Source: Planctomycetota bacterium (GTDB lineage: Bacteria; Planctomycetota; B15-G4; JADJEK01). Taken from it: a stretch of DNA of 64,000 bases. Location: the NCBI GenBank assembly GCA_016709145.1, contig JADJEK010000001.1:620001-684000 (forward strand), in the 5' to 3' direction. The position numbers and the translations under genes are program-made. How positions within the stretch are numbered: position 1 is the first letter of the stretch; the number at the start of each line of letters is the position of its first letter. Positions 25,001 through 34,481 of this stretch are shown here, in pieces. The notes under the pieces are model-generated. The model did not search any database. It saw only the letters and a list, made by a program, of their open reading frames with translations, and was not told the origin of the DNA.

Positions 25001-25909
25001 ATGACGGCAATCGTCGCGATCTCCGGCGCTTCGGGCCTGATCGGAACCACGCTCGCGACCCAACTCGTCGCGTCGGGGCTTCGGGTCCGCAAGTTCACGC
25101 GCAAGGACGGCGGCGGTCAGGAAGCGATCCATTGGGATCCCGCGCGCGGCGCGCTGCTGCCCGCGCAGATCGATGGACTCGACGCGATCGTCCATCTCGC
25201 CGGCGAGAGCATCGCCGGCGGCCGCTGGACCCAAGCACGCATGGCGCGCATCCGCGACAGTCGTGTCCAAGGCACGCGCCTGCTCGCGACCACGATCGCG
25301 CAGCTCGAGCACAAGCCGAAAGTCCTGGTCTGCGCATCGGCCGTCGGGTTCTACGGCGATCGCGGCGACGCCGAGGTCGACGAGTCGAGCGCGCCGGGCA
25401 CGGGCTTCCTCGCCGACGTCGTTCAACAGTGGGAAGCCGCCGCGCGCCCGGCGCAGGACGCGGGAGTCCGCGTCGTGTGGCTGCGCTTCGGCATCGTGCT
25501 CGCGGTCCAGGGCGGCGCGCTCGAGCGCATGCTGTTGCCGTTCCGGCTCGGCCTCGGCGGTCGACTCGGCTCGGGCAGGCAGTGGATGCCGTGGATCGCC
25601 GTCACCGATGCGGTCACGGCGATCGAGGTCGCGCTCGCGCGCAACGAGATGCGTGGCGCGTACAACGTCGTCGCGCCGCAGGCCGTCACGAACGCGACGT
25701 TCACGCGAACGCTCGGCAAGGTCCTGCACCGTCCGACGATCCTGCCGGTTCCCGCATTCGCGCTGCGCCTCGCGCTCGGTCGCTTCGCCGACGAAGCTCT
25801 ACTCGGTGGGTGCAAGGCGGTACCGAAGCGACTCGTCGAAGCCGGCTTCCGCTACAAGTGGCCCGAGCTCGAGCCCGCGCTGCGCCACGTCCTCGAAGGT
25901 GGGACGTGA
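25001..25909 (+). CDS. TIGR01777 family NAD(P)-dependent epimerase/dehydrogenase-like protein
   Basis: The 302-residue Rossmann protein of the extended SDR superfamily belongs to the YfcH/TIGR01777 group. The nucleotide motif is ISGASGLIGTTLA at about residues 7-19. DAIVHLAGESIAGGRW and SAVGFYGDRGDAEVDE are hallmarks of this group, and LVCASAVGFYG carries the position of the catalytic Tyr. The substrate of this family is not known. A GAGAAGG ribosome site precedes ATG 25001. Its TGA overlaps the ATG of the esterase gene (TGATG), so the two are cotranscribed and probably translationally coupled. Confidence 0.9.
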   Translation: MTAIVAISGASGLIGTTLATQLVASGLRVRKFTRKDGGGQEAIHWDPARGALLPAQIDGLDAIVHLAGESIAGGRWTQARMARIRDSRVQGTRLLATTIAQLEHKPKVLVCASAVGFYGDRGDAEVDESSAPGTGFLADVVQQWEAAARPAQDAGVRVVWLRFGIVLAVQGGALERMLLPFRLGLGGRLGSGRQWMPWIAVTDAVTAIEVALARNEMRGAYNVVAPQAVTNATFTRTLGKVLHRPTILPVPAFALRLALGRFADEALLGGCKAVPKRLVEAGFRYKWPELEPALRHVLEGGT

Positions 25910-27114
25910 TGCTCGCGACCCTCTGCGTCGCACTCGGCGCTGCCGGCCTCATCCCGTTGCAGCGGGACGACCTCGCGCGTTCGTTCTTGAGGTTCGAAGC
26001 TGCGTTCGCGGCTCACGCCCCCAGCGCAGCTGACCGCGTCGCCACCGAGCGCGCGTTCGACGCTCTGTCGATGCAATTCCTCGCCGGCAATTTCGCGGAC
26101 GCACTGGCGCAACTCGACACGCTGACGGCCCGGCTGGCCGAGCCCGAGACGGCGACGACCGCACAACGCATGGCCTTCGACGCCCTCGGCGTGCGCGTGC
26201 GCGGCGACATCGTCACCCTTGGCACGCTCTACCTCCCGGACCTCGACGAGCCGGTCGAGCTCGCGACGACGCTGCTCGCGCTCGACGCGTCGGGCAAGGA
26301 GCTCGCGAGGAAGTCTCTGACCCTCACGGTCGACGACCTCGATGGAGTCGAACTGGAGGTCGATCTCGAACTCGAGGTACCCGAGCGCCTCGACTCCGTG
26401 CGCATCGTCGACGCCAACGGTCGCTCGCGCGACACGCACCCGAACGGCGAGGAGGGCCGCGGAGTCCGCCGCCTCGTCGGCGAAGAAGCGCTCGCCAAGA
26501 TCCCCGGCGACACGCACCGCACGTTCGAGCTCGGTGACATCTCGCTCGCGGCGCGTGTCTTCGTTCCGCAGGTTCAGGATTCGACCAAGTCTCTCCCTCT
26601 CGTCATCGCGCTGCACGGCGCCGGCGGCGACGAGCACATGTTCTTCGAGGCGTACGGCCAAGGCGCGCTCGTGCGCCAAGCCCGCGAGCGTGGCTTCGTC
26701 GCCGTCGCGCCACTCACGTACACGGTCCTCGCGCGACCGGACGCGCTCCTCCAACTCATCGAGGCCATCGCGCAGATCGCGCCGATCGACCGCAATCGCG
26801 TCTACGTCATCGGCCATTCCCTGGGTGGCATCACGACCATCGAGCTGCTGAAGCGCAATGCCGACCAGATCGCGGCAGCGTGCTGCATCGCGGGAGGCAC
26901 ACCCACCGCCACCACCGCGACCAAGCTCCCCAGAACCCTCGTCATCGTTGGAGCGAACGATCCGCTGATGCGAGGCGACACGATCGAGAAGAGCGCGAAA
27001 CAAGCCATTGAGTCCGGAGCACCGATCACGCTGCGCATCGAGCGGGACCGCGGGCATACGCTGATGGTTGGCGAGTTGATGGGCGAGGTGCTCGAGTGGT
27101 TGATGAAGGGGTAG
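25909..27114 (+). CDS. Alpha/beta-hydrolase esterase (PHB depolymerase-like) with N-terminal extension
   Basis: The 401-residue protein starts at the ATG overlapping the previous stop. A weak signal peptide (LCVALGAAGLIPL) may direct export. Residues about 25-190 form a helical plus beta region with no recognised family. The hydrolase domain covers about 205-400: VIALHGAGGDEHM (oxyanion region), YVIGHSLGGITT (nucleophile Ser), VGANDPLM (Asp) and RDRGHTLM (His). The pattern is that of the LpqC/PHB depolymerase-type esterases that release acyl groups from polymers or polysaccharides. Substrate is unknown. A strong hairpin terminator follows at 27134-27154. Confidence 0.84.
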   Translation: MLATLCVALGAAGLIPLQRDDLARSFLRFEAAFAAHAPSAADRVATERAFDALSMQFLAGNFADALAQLDTLTARLAEPETATTAQRMAFDALGVRVRGDIVTLGTLYLPDLDEPVELATTLLALDASGKELARKSLTLTVDDLDGVELEVDLELEVPERLDSVRIVDANGRSRDTHPNGEEGRGVRRLVGEEALAKIPGDTHRTFELGDISLAARVFVPQVQDSTKSLPLVIALHGAGGDEHMFFEAYGQGALVRQARERGFVAVAPLTYTVLARPDALLQLIEAIAQIAPIDRNRVYVIGHSLGGITTIELLKRNADQIAAACCIAGGTPTATTATKLPRTLVIVGANDPLMRGDTIEKSAKQAIESGAPITLRIERDRGHTLMVGELMGEVLEWLMKG

Positions 27115-27133
27115 GAGGGGACGCGAGGGACGA

Positions 27134-27172
27134 AAAACTGCCTGCGGCAGTTTTAGGCGCGCTGCGCGCGCC
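27134..27172 (+). terminator. Double hairpin terminator
   Basis: AAAACTGCC, a TGC loop and GGCAGTTTT (27134-27154) form a hairpin ending in TTTT, a standard intrinsic terminator 20 bases after the esterase stop. A second stem, GGCGCGC-TGC-GCGCGCC, follows at 27156-27172. Confidence 0.85.
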
Positions 27173-27257
27173 AGTGAGAAGGCGATCCGCGGCGAACGTC
27201 AGTCGAAGCCTCACTCGAAGCCCCGGTCCGAACCTGTTGGTGATCCACGAGGTAGCG

Positions 27258-27325
27258 CGCGTGCGATAGCCGCCGGCAATTGGACGCGGGTACCCGCGTC
27301 CAATTGCCGGCGGCTATCGCACGCG
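27258..27325. repeat. Perfect palindrome B, copy 2
   Basis: Perfect palindrome of 68 bases with 34-base arms and no loop, centred on GGGTACCC. Its inner 44 bases match copy 1 (831-874) except at two positions per arm, each mirrored in the other arm. A direct repeat of GGCTATCGCACGC follows on the right (to about 27338). Confidence 0.9.
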
Positions 27326-27352
27326 GCTATCGCACGCGCGCTACCCGTAGGC

Positions 27353-27391
27353 GGCCCAAGGACTTGCGCGATCGTGTCGAATGGTTGGAGT
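27353..27391 (-). repeat. 39-base module shared with 766-804
   Basis: The reverse complement matches 766-804 at 37 of 39 positions. It lies between palindrome B2 and the GGGACAG module, mirroring the order seen at 0.64-0.88 kb. Confidence 0.8.
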
Positions 27392-27580
27392 TCGGTTCAC
27401 CAGTTCGCCGGCGAGGCCGAGCCGAGCGGGCCGGGGGCCGTGAACGTGAAAGGGACAGATCGGGGACAGACCCGCCTCCGTCCCCGTCCTTCGCGTCGAA
27501 CGGTTGGAGTCGCGCCGAGAACCGTGACCCTTCCCTCGGTCTCAGGCCGCGCGCTCGTTCAAAGACCATTCCGCAGCCAT

Positions 27581-27772
27581 GGGACGTCGTGACCTGCTCT
27601 CGCTGCGGCCTCTCACTCGTCCGCCGCAGCCGTGGCGATCCGCTCTACACGTCTCGTCAGTACGTCACCTTGGGTGAGATGGACAGGGGTCGCCACTCAC
27701 GCGCTCGACAAGCCACCCCTGCGCCCTTGTGAGAAGGCGAGAGGCCGCTGCGAGAGCAGGTCACGACGTCCC
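27581..27772. repeat. Long inverted repeat with 34-base arms
   Basis: Arms 27581-27614 and 27739-27772 are complementary at 33 of 34 positions and enclose 124 bases. The right arm overlaps a 24-base block (27762-27785) that is an exact inverted match to 378-401. There is no coding capacity inside. It resembles the ends of a small non-autonomous element. Confidence 0.75.
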
Positions 27773-27858
27773 TTCGCGTGAAGTCCCTCGAGCGGCCCAA
27801 GGGCGGATGGGATTCCCAAGATGGGAAGGCCCGCTCGCTTGTAGGGACTTCCCTTGGG

Positions 27859-27910
27859 TCGCTCGACCGCGAAGCGGTCGAGCGAGGGGGTATGGGGGCC
27901 TTCGGCCCCC
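27859..27910 (-). terminator. Hairpin pair after the secreted propeller gene
   Basis: CGCTCGACCGC-GAA-GCGGTCGAGCG (27860-27884) and GGGGGCC-TTC-GGCCCCC (27894-27910) lie 22-72 bases downstream of the minus-strand stop at 27932. Either stem could terminate that transcript. Confidence 0.65.
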
Positions 27911-27931
27911 ACCTCGCCTCGGCGCCCGAGT

Positions 27932-30007
27932 TCAGGGCGTTTGGACGAACAGCGCGTTCGAACCCTGCACCCCGAACGGCGCGGTCGGGTCGGGCAACCA
28001 GTACTGCAAGTACAACTGCAGACCCGAGGGGACTCCGGCGGGCCAAGCCGTCCACAGCAACAGGCTGCCGGCGCTGTCGGTCGGCAATCCCGCGAGCACG
28101 ATCTGGGGCACCGGGAACAACGTGCCGCCGAAGAACGGCAGCGGGAACGCGCTCGCTCCGATCAACAGCGTCGCGGGCGTGGACGGCCGGGCGTGCGTCA
28201 ACCCGACGATCACGTTCTGCCCCGCGTAGGGCGCTCCTTGCCCGCTGAGCACTGGCGTGCCGGTCGAGCCACCGACGCCGCCGCCTTGATCGGCCCACAG
28301 GTTCGGCAGCACGCGCACCGCGTACGACATGATGTCGCCGGCGATGATCTCGCGGCCGACCGCCATGATGCCGCAGGCGCCGTCCCCGGCGACGTCGGCC
28401 ATCGACACGCCGAGCGCATCACCGAACGCGCTGACGATCGTCGACCACTGCGTGCCATCCCAGTGAGCGACGCTGCCACCCACCGAGTAGACGTCGTTCG
28501 ACGCCACCGCGTACAACCCGGCGCCACCGGTCGGACTCATGAACTCGGTCCAGCTCGAGCCGTCGTAGTGGATGAACCACGTGCGGTACGTGTTGTTCAC
28601 GAAGGTCTCGCCGCACGCCCAAATGTCGTTGCTCGCGATCGCCTTGACGTCGCGCAGCCGGCTGAGGATGCCGGGCGTCACGGTCATCTGCAGCGTCCAG
28701 CTCGAGCCGTCCCAGTGGACGATGTACGCATTGGGACCCGAGGCCGAAGTCTTGCCCCCACCGACCGCCCACACGTCGTCGTGCGCGATCACGGCGACGG
28801 CTTCGAGCGAGTCGCCCTTCGCATGCATCAACGGCGTGTCGAACATCGTGAAGTTCGAACCGTCCCAGTGCATCGCCAGCGCCGGGCGCTTGTTCTGCAG
28901 TGCTTCCATCCACTCGCCGACGAACCAGACGTCGTTCGGCCCCGAGGCATCGATGCCGTGGATGAACTCACCCGATCCGCCTTGCGTGCCCAGCGTCGCG
29001 GGCATCGGCGTCGGCACCTCGGTCCATTGCGAACCGTCCCAGTGGATCACGAACAGATGAGGTCCGACGTAGCCGGCCGCGTCCTGCTTGTATTGCCAAC
29101 CACCGGCCCAGACGTCGTTCGACGCGATCATCTTCACGGCGTCGAGTCCGCAGTTCGCGCTGGCCGGACCCGGGCTCGGGATCGGCGTCGGCACGAGCGT
29201 CCACGTGGTTCCGTCCCAGTGCATCGCGACCGGCGTCGTCTGTCCCGGCAGCACGTCGTAGGCCTCACCGACCGCCCACGCGTCGGTCTCGTCGAGCACG
29301 TCGACGTTGCGCATGACCGTATGCGTCGAACCCGCGGGATCCGGAGCCGGCACGCCGGCCCACGATCCGCAGAGGTCGCTGCCGAGATCGGGCGGTGATC
29401 CAGTGGCACCGTAGACGGTGAAGTGCATGTGGGCTTGAACGTGACTGCTGACCCACTGCACGCCGGAGACCCAGCCTTGCCCCGTCGTCGCGCCGCGCTG
29501 ATAGGCCGACGACCCCCACACCGACGGCGAGCTGAGCGTCTGGTTGCTCCAGTCGTAGTTCCACGCCCAGTAGCCGCCGCCCGTGAACGCCATCTGCACG
29601 CCGACGAACGCCTTACCGTTCGGCGTGAACGGTTGGCTCAGTTTCAAGTCGAGCGTGCCGTACTGACCGACGTGGAAGCCTTCGCTCGTGGCCGGCAGGA
29701 ACTCGTGCGAGAGCAAGGTGCCCGGACCGGTCGGGGTCCATGCGTAGAACCGCACGTGCGCTCCGAGCAGATTCGGGACCGTGCAGGAACTGCAAGAACT
29801 GCCGTCGACGTAGAGGCGCGTGACCACGCCCGCGCACTCGAAGTCGTCGGCGATCTCCGTGTCGACGGCGAGGCCGGCCTTGTAGCTGGCCCCACCACCG
29901 AACTGCGTCACGAACGGCTGGTTCCAGAACAGCAGTTCCTCCGCGGGGAGGGATCCACACAGCGCGAATGCGATCGCGCCGAACGAGGCGAGGACAGGGC
30001 GTTTCAT
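27932..30007 (-). CDS. Large secreted protein with propeller-like repeats and planctomycete C-terminal domain
   Basis: The 691-residue protein starts with a signal peptide (MKRPVLASFGAIAFALCG). Residues about 25-210 form a beta-rich domain with one CSSC pair. About 240-580 consists of five or more repeats of roughly 50 residues pairing a DVWAVG-like strand (SNDVWAGGW, NDVWFVGEW, DDVWAVGGG, SNDIWACGE, SNDVYSVGG) with a WDGSSWT-like strand, as in kelch or similar propellers. The last 110 residues form a Gly/Pro/aromatic-rich beta domain ending near SNALFVQTP. That domain is clearly related to the end of the protein at 58024-59130. An extracellular or surface location is likely. Function is unknown. 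The start at ATG 30007 was set by the signal peptide. Confidence 0.82.
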   Translation of the reverse strand: MKRPVLASFGAIAFALCGSLPAEELLFWNQPFVTQFGGGASYKAGLAVDTEIADDFECAGVVTRLYVDGSSCSSCTVPNLLGAHVRFYAWTPTGPGTLLSHEFLPATSEGFHVGQYGTLDLKLSQPFTPNGKAFVGVQMAFTGGGYWAWNYDWSNQTLSSPSVWGSSAYQRGATTGQGWVSGVQWVSSHVQAHMHFTVYGATGSPPDLGSDLCGSWAGVPAPDPAGSTHTVMRNVDVLDETDAWAVGEAYDVLPGQTTPVAMHWDGTTWTLVPTPIPSPGPASANCGLDAVKMIASNDVWAGGWQYKQDAAGYVGPHLFVIHWDGSQWTEVPTPMPATLGTQGGSGEFIHGIDASGPNDVWFVGEWMEALQNKRPALAMHWDGSNFTMFDTPLMHAKGDSLEAVAVIAHDDVWAVGGGKTSASGPNAYIVHWDGSSWTLQMTVTPGILSRLRDVKAIASNDIWACGETFVNNTYRTWFIHYDGSSWTEFMSPTGGAGLYAVASNDVYSVGGSVAHWDGTQWSTIVSAFGDALGVSMADVAGDGACGIMAVGREIIAGDIMSYAVRVLPNLWADQGGGVGGSTGTPVLSGQGAPYAGQNVIVGLTHARPSTPATLLIGASAFPLPFFGGTLFPVPQIVLAGLPTDSAGSLLLWTAWPAGVPSGLQLYLQYWLPDPTAPFGVQGSNALFVQTP

Positions 30008-30194
30008 CCGGGCGTTCCTTGGGTGGTGAGCGGCGGCGGGGGCTCTCGCGGACGTCGGCGTCCAGCGCGATCCTCGAAGGCTCATGCGCGGGAGCACGTC
30101 GAGTGCCGTCGAGTTCTTGATGAAAAGTTGCGGTAGAACTCGCTGGCCCCTGAACCACGCTCGGCTGAACTCGCGCGAAGGATCGGAGCTCGCC

Positions 30195-31574
30195 ATGCGC
30201 CGTCGAGACCTGTTGGCCGCCGCACCCGCGGCGCTGCTGGCCGCTTGCTCGCAAAGTCCGCGGCCGGCGCGAACTGCGACGGACGCGATGATCCCATCGT
30301 GGCTCGACGCCGGACCGATGATCGGCCACGCGCGCACCGATGGATTCGTCGTCTGGTTCCGTCTCGCTCGGCCCACGCAGTGGACGGCCACCGCGCGTTT
30401 CGACGGTCGAGAGATCCCACCGGCCAGCGTCGTCGACCTCGGAGAAGGATGTGTCCGCGTCGAGTTCGCGGGCATCCCGTCGGCGACGACGACCGAAGTC
30501 CGCATCGTCCCCACCGACGTGACCGGCGATGCCGCGGTGCTCGTCGCCACCACCGCGCCGGCCGCTTCGACGATCGGCCGGGTCCGACTCGCGTTCGGCT
30601 CGTGCGCGAAGGACGTCGAGTTCGGAGCGGTCCCCGCGTTCTCCGCGATGGCGGAGGTGAAGCCAGACTTCGCGTTGTTCCTCGGCGACAACTCGTACTT
30701 CGTGCGCAGCGCGAGCGATCGGCTGTTCTCCACCGACGAAGGTCCCGGCGAATGGGAGTCCGAACCGCTCATGCTGGCGCGCCACCTGGCCACGCGCCGG
30801 CGGCCGGAACTCCAAGCTCTGCTGCGGAGCACGCCGTGCTACGCGATCTGGGACGACCACGACTACGGCCCGAACAACTCCGATCGCACGTTCGCGTTGC
30901 GCTCGGAGTCCCTGCGGTGCTTCCAACGGGTCTGGGCCAATCCCAGCTACGGCACGACCACGGTCCAAGGCGTGTTCTCGTCGTTCCGGCGCGGCCCGGT
31001 CGAGGTGTTCCTCACGGATGGTCGCTTCCATCGCTTGTCGCCGCGCCGTGCGAAGGAACTCGGCACGAAGCCCGTGATCTGGGGCGCCGAACAATTCGCG
31101 TGGCTCGCGGACGGGCTGCGCTCGAGCGACGCTCCGGTGAAGATCATCGCTTGCGGCACGCAGTTCATGAACCAGGGCGAACCCGACGACGGTCACTGGC
31201 ACGAGGCGCGCGACGAGTTCTTCGCGCTGCTCGAACGCATCGACTCCGATCGCGTCGGCGGCGTGGTGTTCTTGAGCGGCGACCGTCACTACAGCGAGCT
31301 GATGCAGCTCGCTCGCACCGGCAAGCCATCGCTGGTCGAGTTCACCAGCTCACCGTTGCAGCAGGGTCGCTCGCTCGGACCGCGCGACGACGGTCAACCC
31401 ACGCGGCGCTTCGCGATGGACGGCAACTCGTTCGGCATGGTCACGATCGACGTCCGCGGTCCGCGCGACGGCGAGATCACGTTCGAATGCCGCACCGAGA
31501 CCGGGGAACGCGCCGTCGTCGCCGGTGAACCGATGCGTCTCACGCTCGACCTGCGCGAACTGTCGTGGGCGTGA
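30195..31574 (+). CDS. PhoD-like alkaline phosphatase D family protein
   Basis: The 459-residue metallophosphoesterase carries a twin-arginine-like, lipobox-like N-terminus (MRRRDLLAAAPAALLAAC). It is therefore probably exported and possibly lipid-anchored. After an N-terminal Fn3-like domain (VVWFRLARPTQ), the PhoD metal-binding motifs appear in order: FGSCAKD, LFLGDNSYF, IWDDHDYGPNN, LTDGRFHR and LSGDRHYSE. PhoD enzymes hydrolyse phosphomonoesters and diesters outside the cytoplasm using Fe and Ca. The start at ATG 30195 gives the intact signal peptide. It is divergent from the secreted propeller gene and convergent with the kinase gene. No Pho box was recognised. Confidence 0.9.
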   Translation: MRRRDLLAAAPAALLAACSQSPRPARTATDAMIPSWLDAGPMIGHARTDGFVVWFRLARPTQWTATARFDGREIPPASVVDLGEGCVRVEFAGIPSATTTEVRIVPTDVTGDAAVLVATTAPAASTIGRVRLAFGSCAKDVEFGAVPAFSAMAEVKPDFALFLGDNSYFVRSASDRLFSTDEGPGEWESEPLMLARHLATRRRPELQALLRSTPCYAIWDDHDYGPNNSDRTFALRSESLRCFQRVWANPSYGTTTVQGVFSSFRRGPVEVFLTDGRFHRLSPRRAKELGTKPVIWGAEQFAWLADGLRSSDAPVKIIACGTQFMNQGEPDDGHWHEARDEFFALLERIDSDRVGGVVFLSGDRHYSELMQLARTGKPSLVEFTSSPLQQGRSLGPRDDGQPTRRFAMDGNSFGMVTIDVRGPRDGEITFECRTETGERAVVAGEPMRLTLDLRELSWA

Positions 31575-31652
31575 GCGCGTCGCCGCGATCGAACGAGCGC
31601 TTGGTGGATCGTCGGCCGTGAGCGCGAGTCCATCGCGTCGTTCGACATTCGC

Positions 31653-34481
31653 TCATCCGTGCGCGAGCGCTTGCTCGAGCAGGGCCGTCGCCGCTGCGCG
31701 CTCGGCCGCGGCGGACTCGCCGTAGCGTTCGAAAATCGCGAGCGCGGCTCGCGCGCGCTCCTCGGCCTGCGTGGAATCGCCGCGGCGCAACGCGACGTCC
31801 GCCGCGTTGATCCGGAATCGGCCCGCCATGATGTGGTCCTTGCCGGCGACGTCCTCGATCATCGCGATCGCATCGAGGATGCCGGCTTCGGCGAGATCGC
31901 TGTGTCCCGTGTTCATGCGCACGGAGGCGAGATTCGCGAGCAACACCGCGAGTGCGATCGAGCGCTCGCCCTTCACGCGCCGACGCACGTCGATCGCGTG
32001 ATCGAACAGGCGCTCGGCCTCGGCGTCCTCGCGACGACGCATGTGCGCGATCGCGAGGTTCGATTCGATCTGCACGGTCTCGATCGCATCGGCACCGAGG
32101 TGCTTCGCCGCGAGCTCGTGCGCCGTGCTCAGCGCCGCGAACGCTTCGTCGAGGCGCCCGAGCGCGGCCAGATCCGCGCCGATCGAGCCTCGCACGCGGA
32201 TCGCGTTCGGATGGCCTTCGCCCCAAGTCGCTTCGAGCACGCCGAGCGCCGCCTCGTGCTGTTCCAACGCGGCATCGAATCGCCGCAGCGTCTGCAGCGC
32301 GAAGCCGAGGTTGCAGCGCGTGCGCGCGACTTCCGGATGCGACGCGCCGAGCATCGCGATGCGCCGAGCGAGCACGTCCTCGACCAGAGCGAGCGCGGGC
32401 TCGAGCTCGCCGGCTTCGGCCTTGATCGTCGCCGACAACTCGTCGCACGAGAGCACGCGCGGATGGCCTTCGCCGAACACGGTGCGGTACGCCGCGCGCG
32501 CGGCGACGGCATCGGCCTGCGCCTGCGGGATCTTGTCGAGCACGAGCAGGATGTTCGCGCGCTCCACCAGGACATCGCCGAGCGCGATGCCGTTCGCACC
32601 GGAGCGCCGCGCGCCGTCGACCGCGTGCGTGATGCGATCGAGCGCCTCCAACGGCTTACCGGCGGCGTCGAGCACGTCGGCGTACGCCGCGAGGAAGCGC
32701 ACGCGCTCGGGAGCATCGTCGTCACAGGCCGCAGCGGACATACGCTCGCCTTCTTCGACGGCGCGCAACGCAGCCTCGCGCCGACCCTGTCTCGCTTCGA
32801 GCTCGGCCAGCGCGCCGAGCGCGCCCGCGAGTTCGCAACTGCCGTTCGGCGCGAGTCGACGCAACGCGTCGACGGCTGCCGCGGCGAATCGATGGGCTTT
32901 CTCGACGTCGCCGATCCCGCGGTAGGCCGTCGCCATGACCTGCTGCAGCGTGGCCAAGACCTCGGGTTGGTCCTCGAGCGCGCTGGCGTGGAGTTGCGCG
33001 AAGTCGTCCAACAGTCGCCGCACGGGGACGTCGATCACACCGCTGCGCGAGGGGTCGGCCTGCGCGAACATCGACGCGATCAAGTCGACGACCGTCTTCG
33101 CGCGGCGTGCTTCCGACATCGCCGACGCTTCCGCCGCGTTCGCGCGCTTCATCTCGGCCATCGCCTTGTCGCGTTCGGCGCTGGCTTGGAACAGTCCGTA
33201 GCTCGCGACGCTGGCGCCGAGGAACAACGTGCTCGTGATGCCGATCACCGCCGCGGCGACGCCACGATGTCGGCGCGCGAATTTCGCCAGGCGATACAAC
33301 GTGCTCGGCGGGCTGGCCTCGACCGGTTCGTCGTCGAGGTAGCGCACGAGGTCCATCGCCAACGCGTCGGCGCTCGGATACCGCCGTGTGCGATCCTTCT
33401 CGAGACAGCGCAGCACGATCCAATCCAGGTCGCCGCGCAATTGGCGCGACAAGCGCGCCGCTGCGGCCAACGCGTGCGGATCGGGGAGTTGCGTGGTGCG
33501 CGGCCGACCGCTCGTGCTGACGCGGCGGCTCGGGGTCTGCGGTTCTTCCTCACGGATGATGCGCTGCAACTCGCCGTGCGGAAGCGACGCGAGTCTGGAC
33601 TTGTCGAGCGGTGTGCTCCCCGTGAGCAACTCGTAGAGCAGCACGCCGAGCGAATACAGATCGCTGCGCGTGTCGACGTCGAGCCCCGACATCTCGGCCT
33701 GCTCCGGGCTCATGTACGCCGGAGTACCGATGAACTGGCGGAACTCGGTGAACAGCGTGCGATCCGTCAGCCGGCCATGCAGTGCCTTCGCGATCCCGAA
33801 GTCGATGACCTTCGGCACGGGCTTGCCGTCGTGCAGCGTGACGAGCACGTTCGACGGTTTCAGATCGCGATGGATGATGCCCTTCTGGTGCGCGTGCTGG
33901 ATCGCCTCGCAGACCGGAAGGAACAGCTTCACGCGCGCACGCGGCGAGAGCTTGTTCGTCTTGCAGTACTCGGTGATCGGCACGCCGCGCACGAGGTCCA
34001 TCACGAAGAACGGCCGGCCCTGCGGGGTCGCGCCGGCATCGAGCACGCGCGTGATGTTCGGATGGTCCATGAGCGCGAGCGCCTGGCGCTCGGCCTCGAA
34101 GCGCGCGATGACCTGCGCCGTGTCCATGCCCGGTTTCAGGATCTTCAGCGCCACCAAGCGGCGCACCGGCTTCTGTTGCTCCGCCATGTAGACCGAGCCG
34201 AAGCCGCCCTCGCCGATCTTCTCGAGCAGCTTGTACGGTCCGATCATCGTCTCGCCTTCGCCGTCCTTGCGCGTGCCGGCCCCGTGCAAGTCTTCGGCGA
34301 GGCGTTGGAACGGTGACGGAGCGGCGGCGCCTCGCAGCAGTTCTTCGACGGCGGCGCGCAGGTCCGGGTTTCCGGAGCACGCGCGTTCGAGGACGTCGTC
34401 GCGCCGTTCGAGCGCGAGGTCCTTGACCTCGAGGAACAAGCGTGCCGCGAGTTCGAATCGATCGCGCTCCGAGGTCGTCAT
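31653..34481 (-). CDS. Membrane Ser/Thr protein kinase with C-terminal TPR array
   Basis: The protein has 942 residues. A short N-terminal helical region is followed by a Hanks-type kinase domain at about 81-385: glycine loop IGEGGFGSVY (89-98), Lys113 in ALKIL, catalytic HRDLKPSN (Asp206), DFG at 227-229 and GTPAYMSPEQAE in the activation segment. A single transmembrane helix lies at about 407-431. Then roughly ten TPR-type helix pairs (for example HPEVARTRCNLGFALQTLRR) fill residues 480-940. In this family the TPR part is thought to sense or bind partners outside the membrane. Its ATG overlaps the stop of the ECF sigma gene (ATGA), an arrangement frequent in planctomycetes and acidobacteria that implies joint signalling. 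Confidence 0.93.
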   Translation of the reverse strand: MTTSERDRFELAARLFLEVKDLALERRDDVLERACSGNPDLRAAVEELLRGAAAPSPFQRLAEDLHGAGTRKDGEGETMIGPYKLLEKIGEGGFGSVYMAEQQKPVRRLVALKILKPGMDTAQVIARFEAERQALALMDHPNITRVLDAGATPQGRPFFVMDLVRGVPITEYCKTNKLSPRARVKLFLPVCEAIQHAHQKGIIHRDLKPSNVLVTLHDGKPVPKVIDFGIAKALHGRLTDRTLFTEFRQFIGTPAYMSPEQAEMSGLDVDTRSDLYSLGVLLYELLTGSTPLDKSRLASLPHGELQRIIREEEPQTPSRRVSTSGRPRTTQLPDPHALAAAARLSRQLRGDLDWIVLRCLEKDRTRRYPSADALAMDLVRYLDDEPVEASPPSTLYRLAKFARRHRGVAAAVIGITSTLFLGASVASYGLFQASAERDKAMAEMKRANAAEASAMSEARRAKTVVDLIASMFAQADPSRSGVIDVPVRRLLDDFAQLHASALEDQPEVLATLQQVMATAYRGIGDVEKAHRFAAAAVDALRRLAPNGSCELAGALGALAELEARQGRREAALRAVEEGERMSAAACDDDAPERVRFLAAYADVLDAAGKPLEALDRITHAVDGARRSGANGIALGDVLVERANILLVLDKIPQAQADAVAARAAYRTVFGEGHPRVLSCDELSATIKAEAGELEPALALVEDVLARRIAMLGASHPEVARTRCNLGFALQTLRRFDAALEQHEAALGVLEATWGEGHPNAIRVRGSIGADLAALGRLDEAFAALSTAHELAAKHLGADAIETVQIESNLAIAHMRRREDAEAERLFDHAIDVRRRVKGERSIALAVLLANLASVRMNTGHSDLAEAGILDAIAMIEDVAGKDHIMAGRFRINAADVALRRGDSTQAEERARAALAIFERYGESAAAERAAATALLEQALAHG

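Larger units (their letters stand above)
27173..27931. other. Gene-free repeat-rich spacer
   Basis: No plausible gene lies in these 759 bases. They hold palindrome B2 (27258-27325), a 39-base module matching 766-804 inverted (27353-27391), a GGGACAG-type module (about 27452-27488), an inverted repeat (27581-27614 with 27739-27772) and hairpins at 27859-27885 and 27894-27910. Module order is the reverse of that at 0.64-0.88 kb, as expected for one composite element inserted in the opposite direction. Confidence 0.75.
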
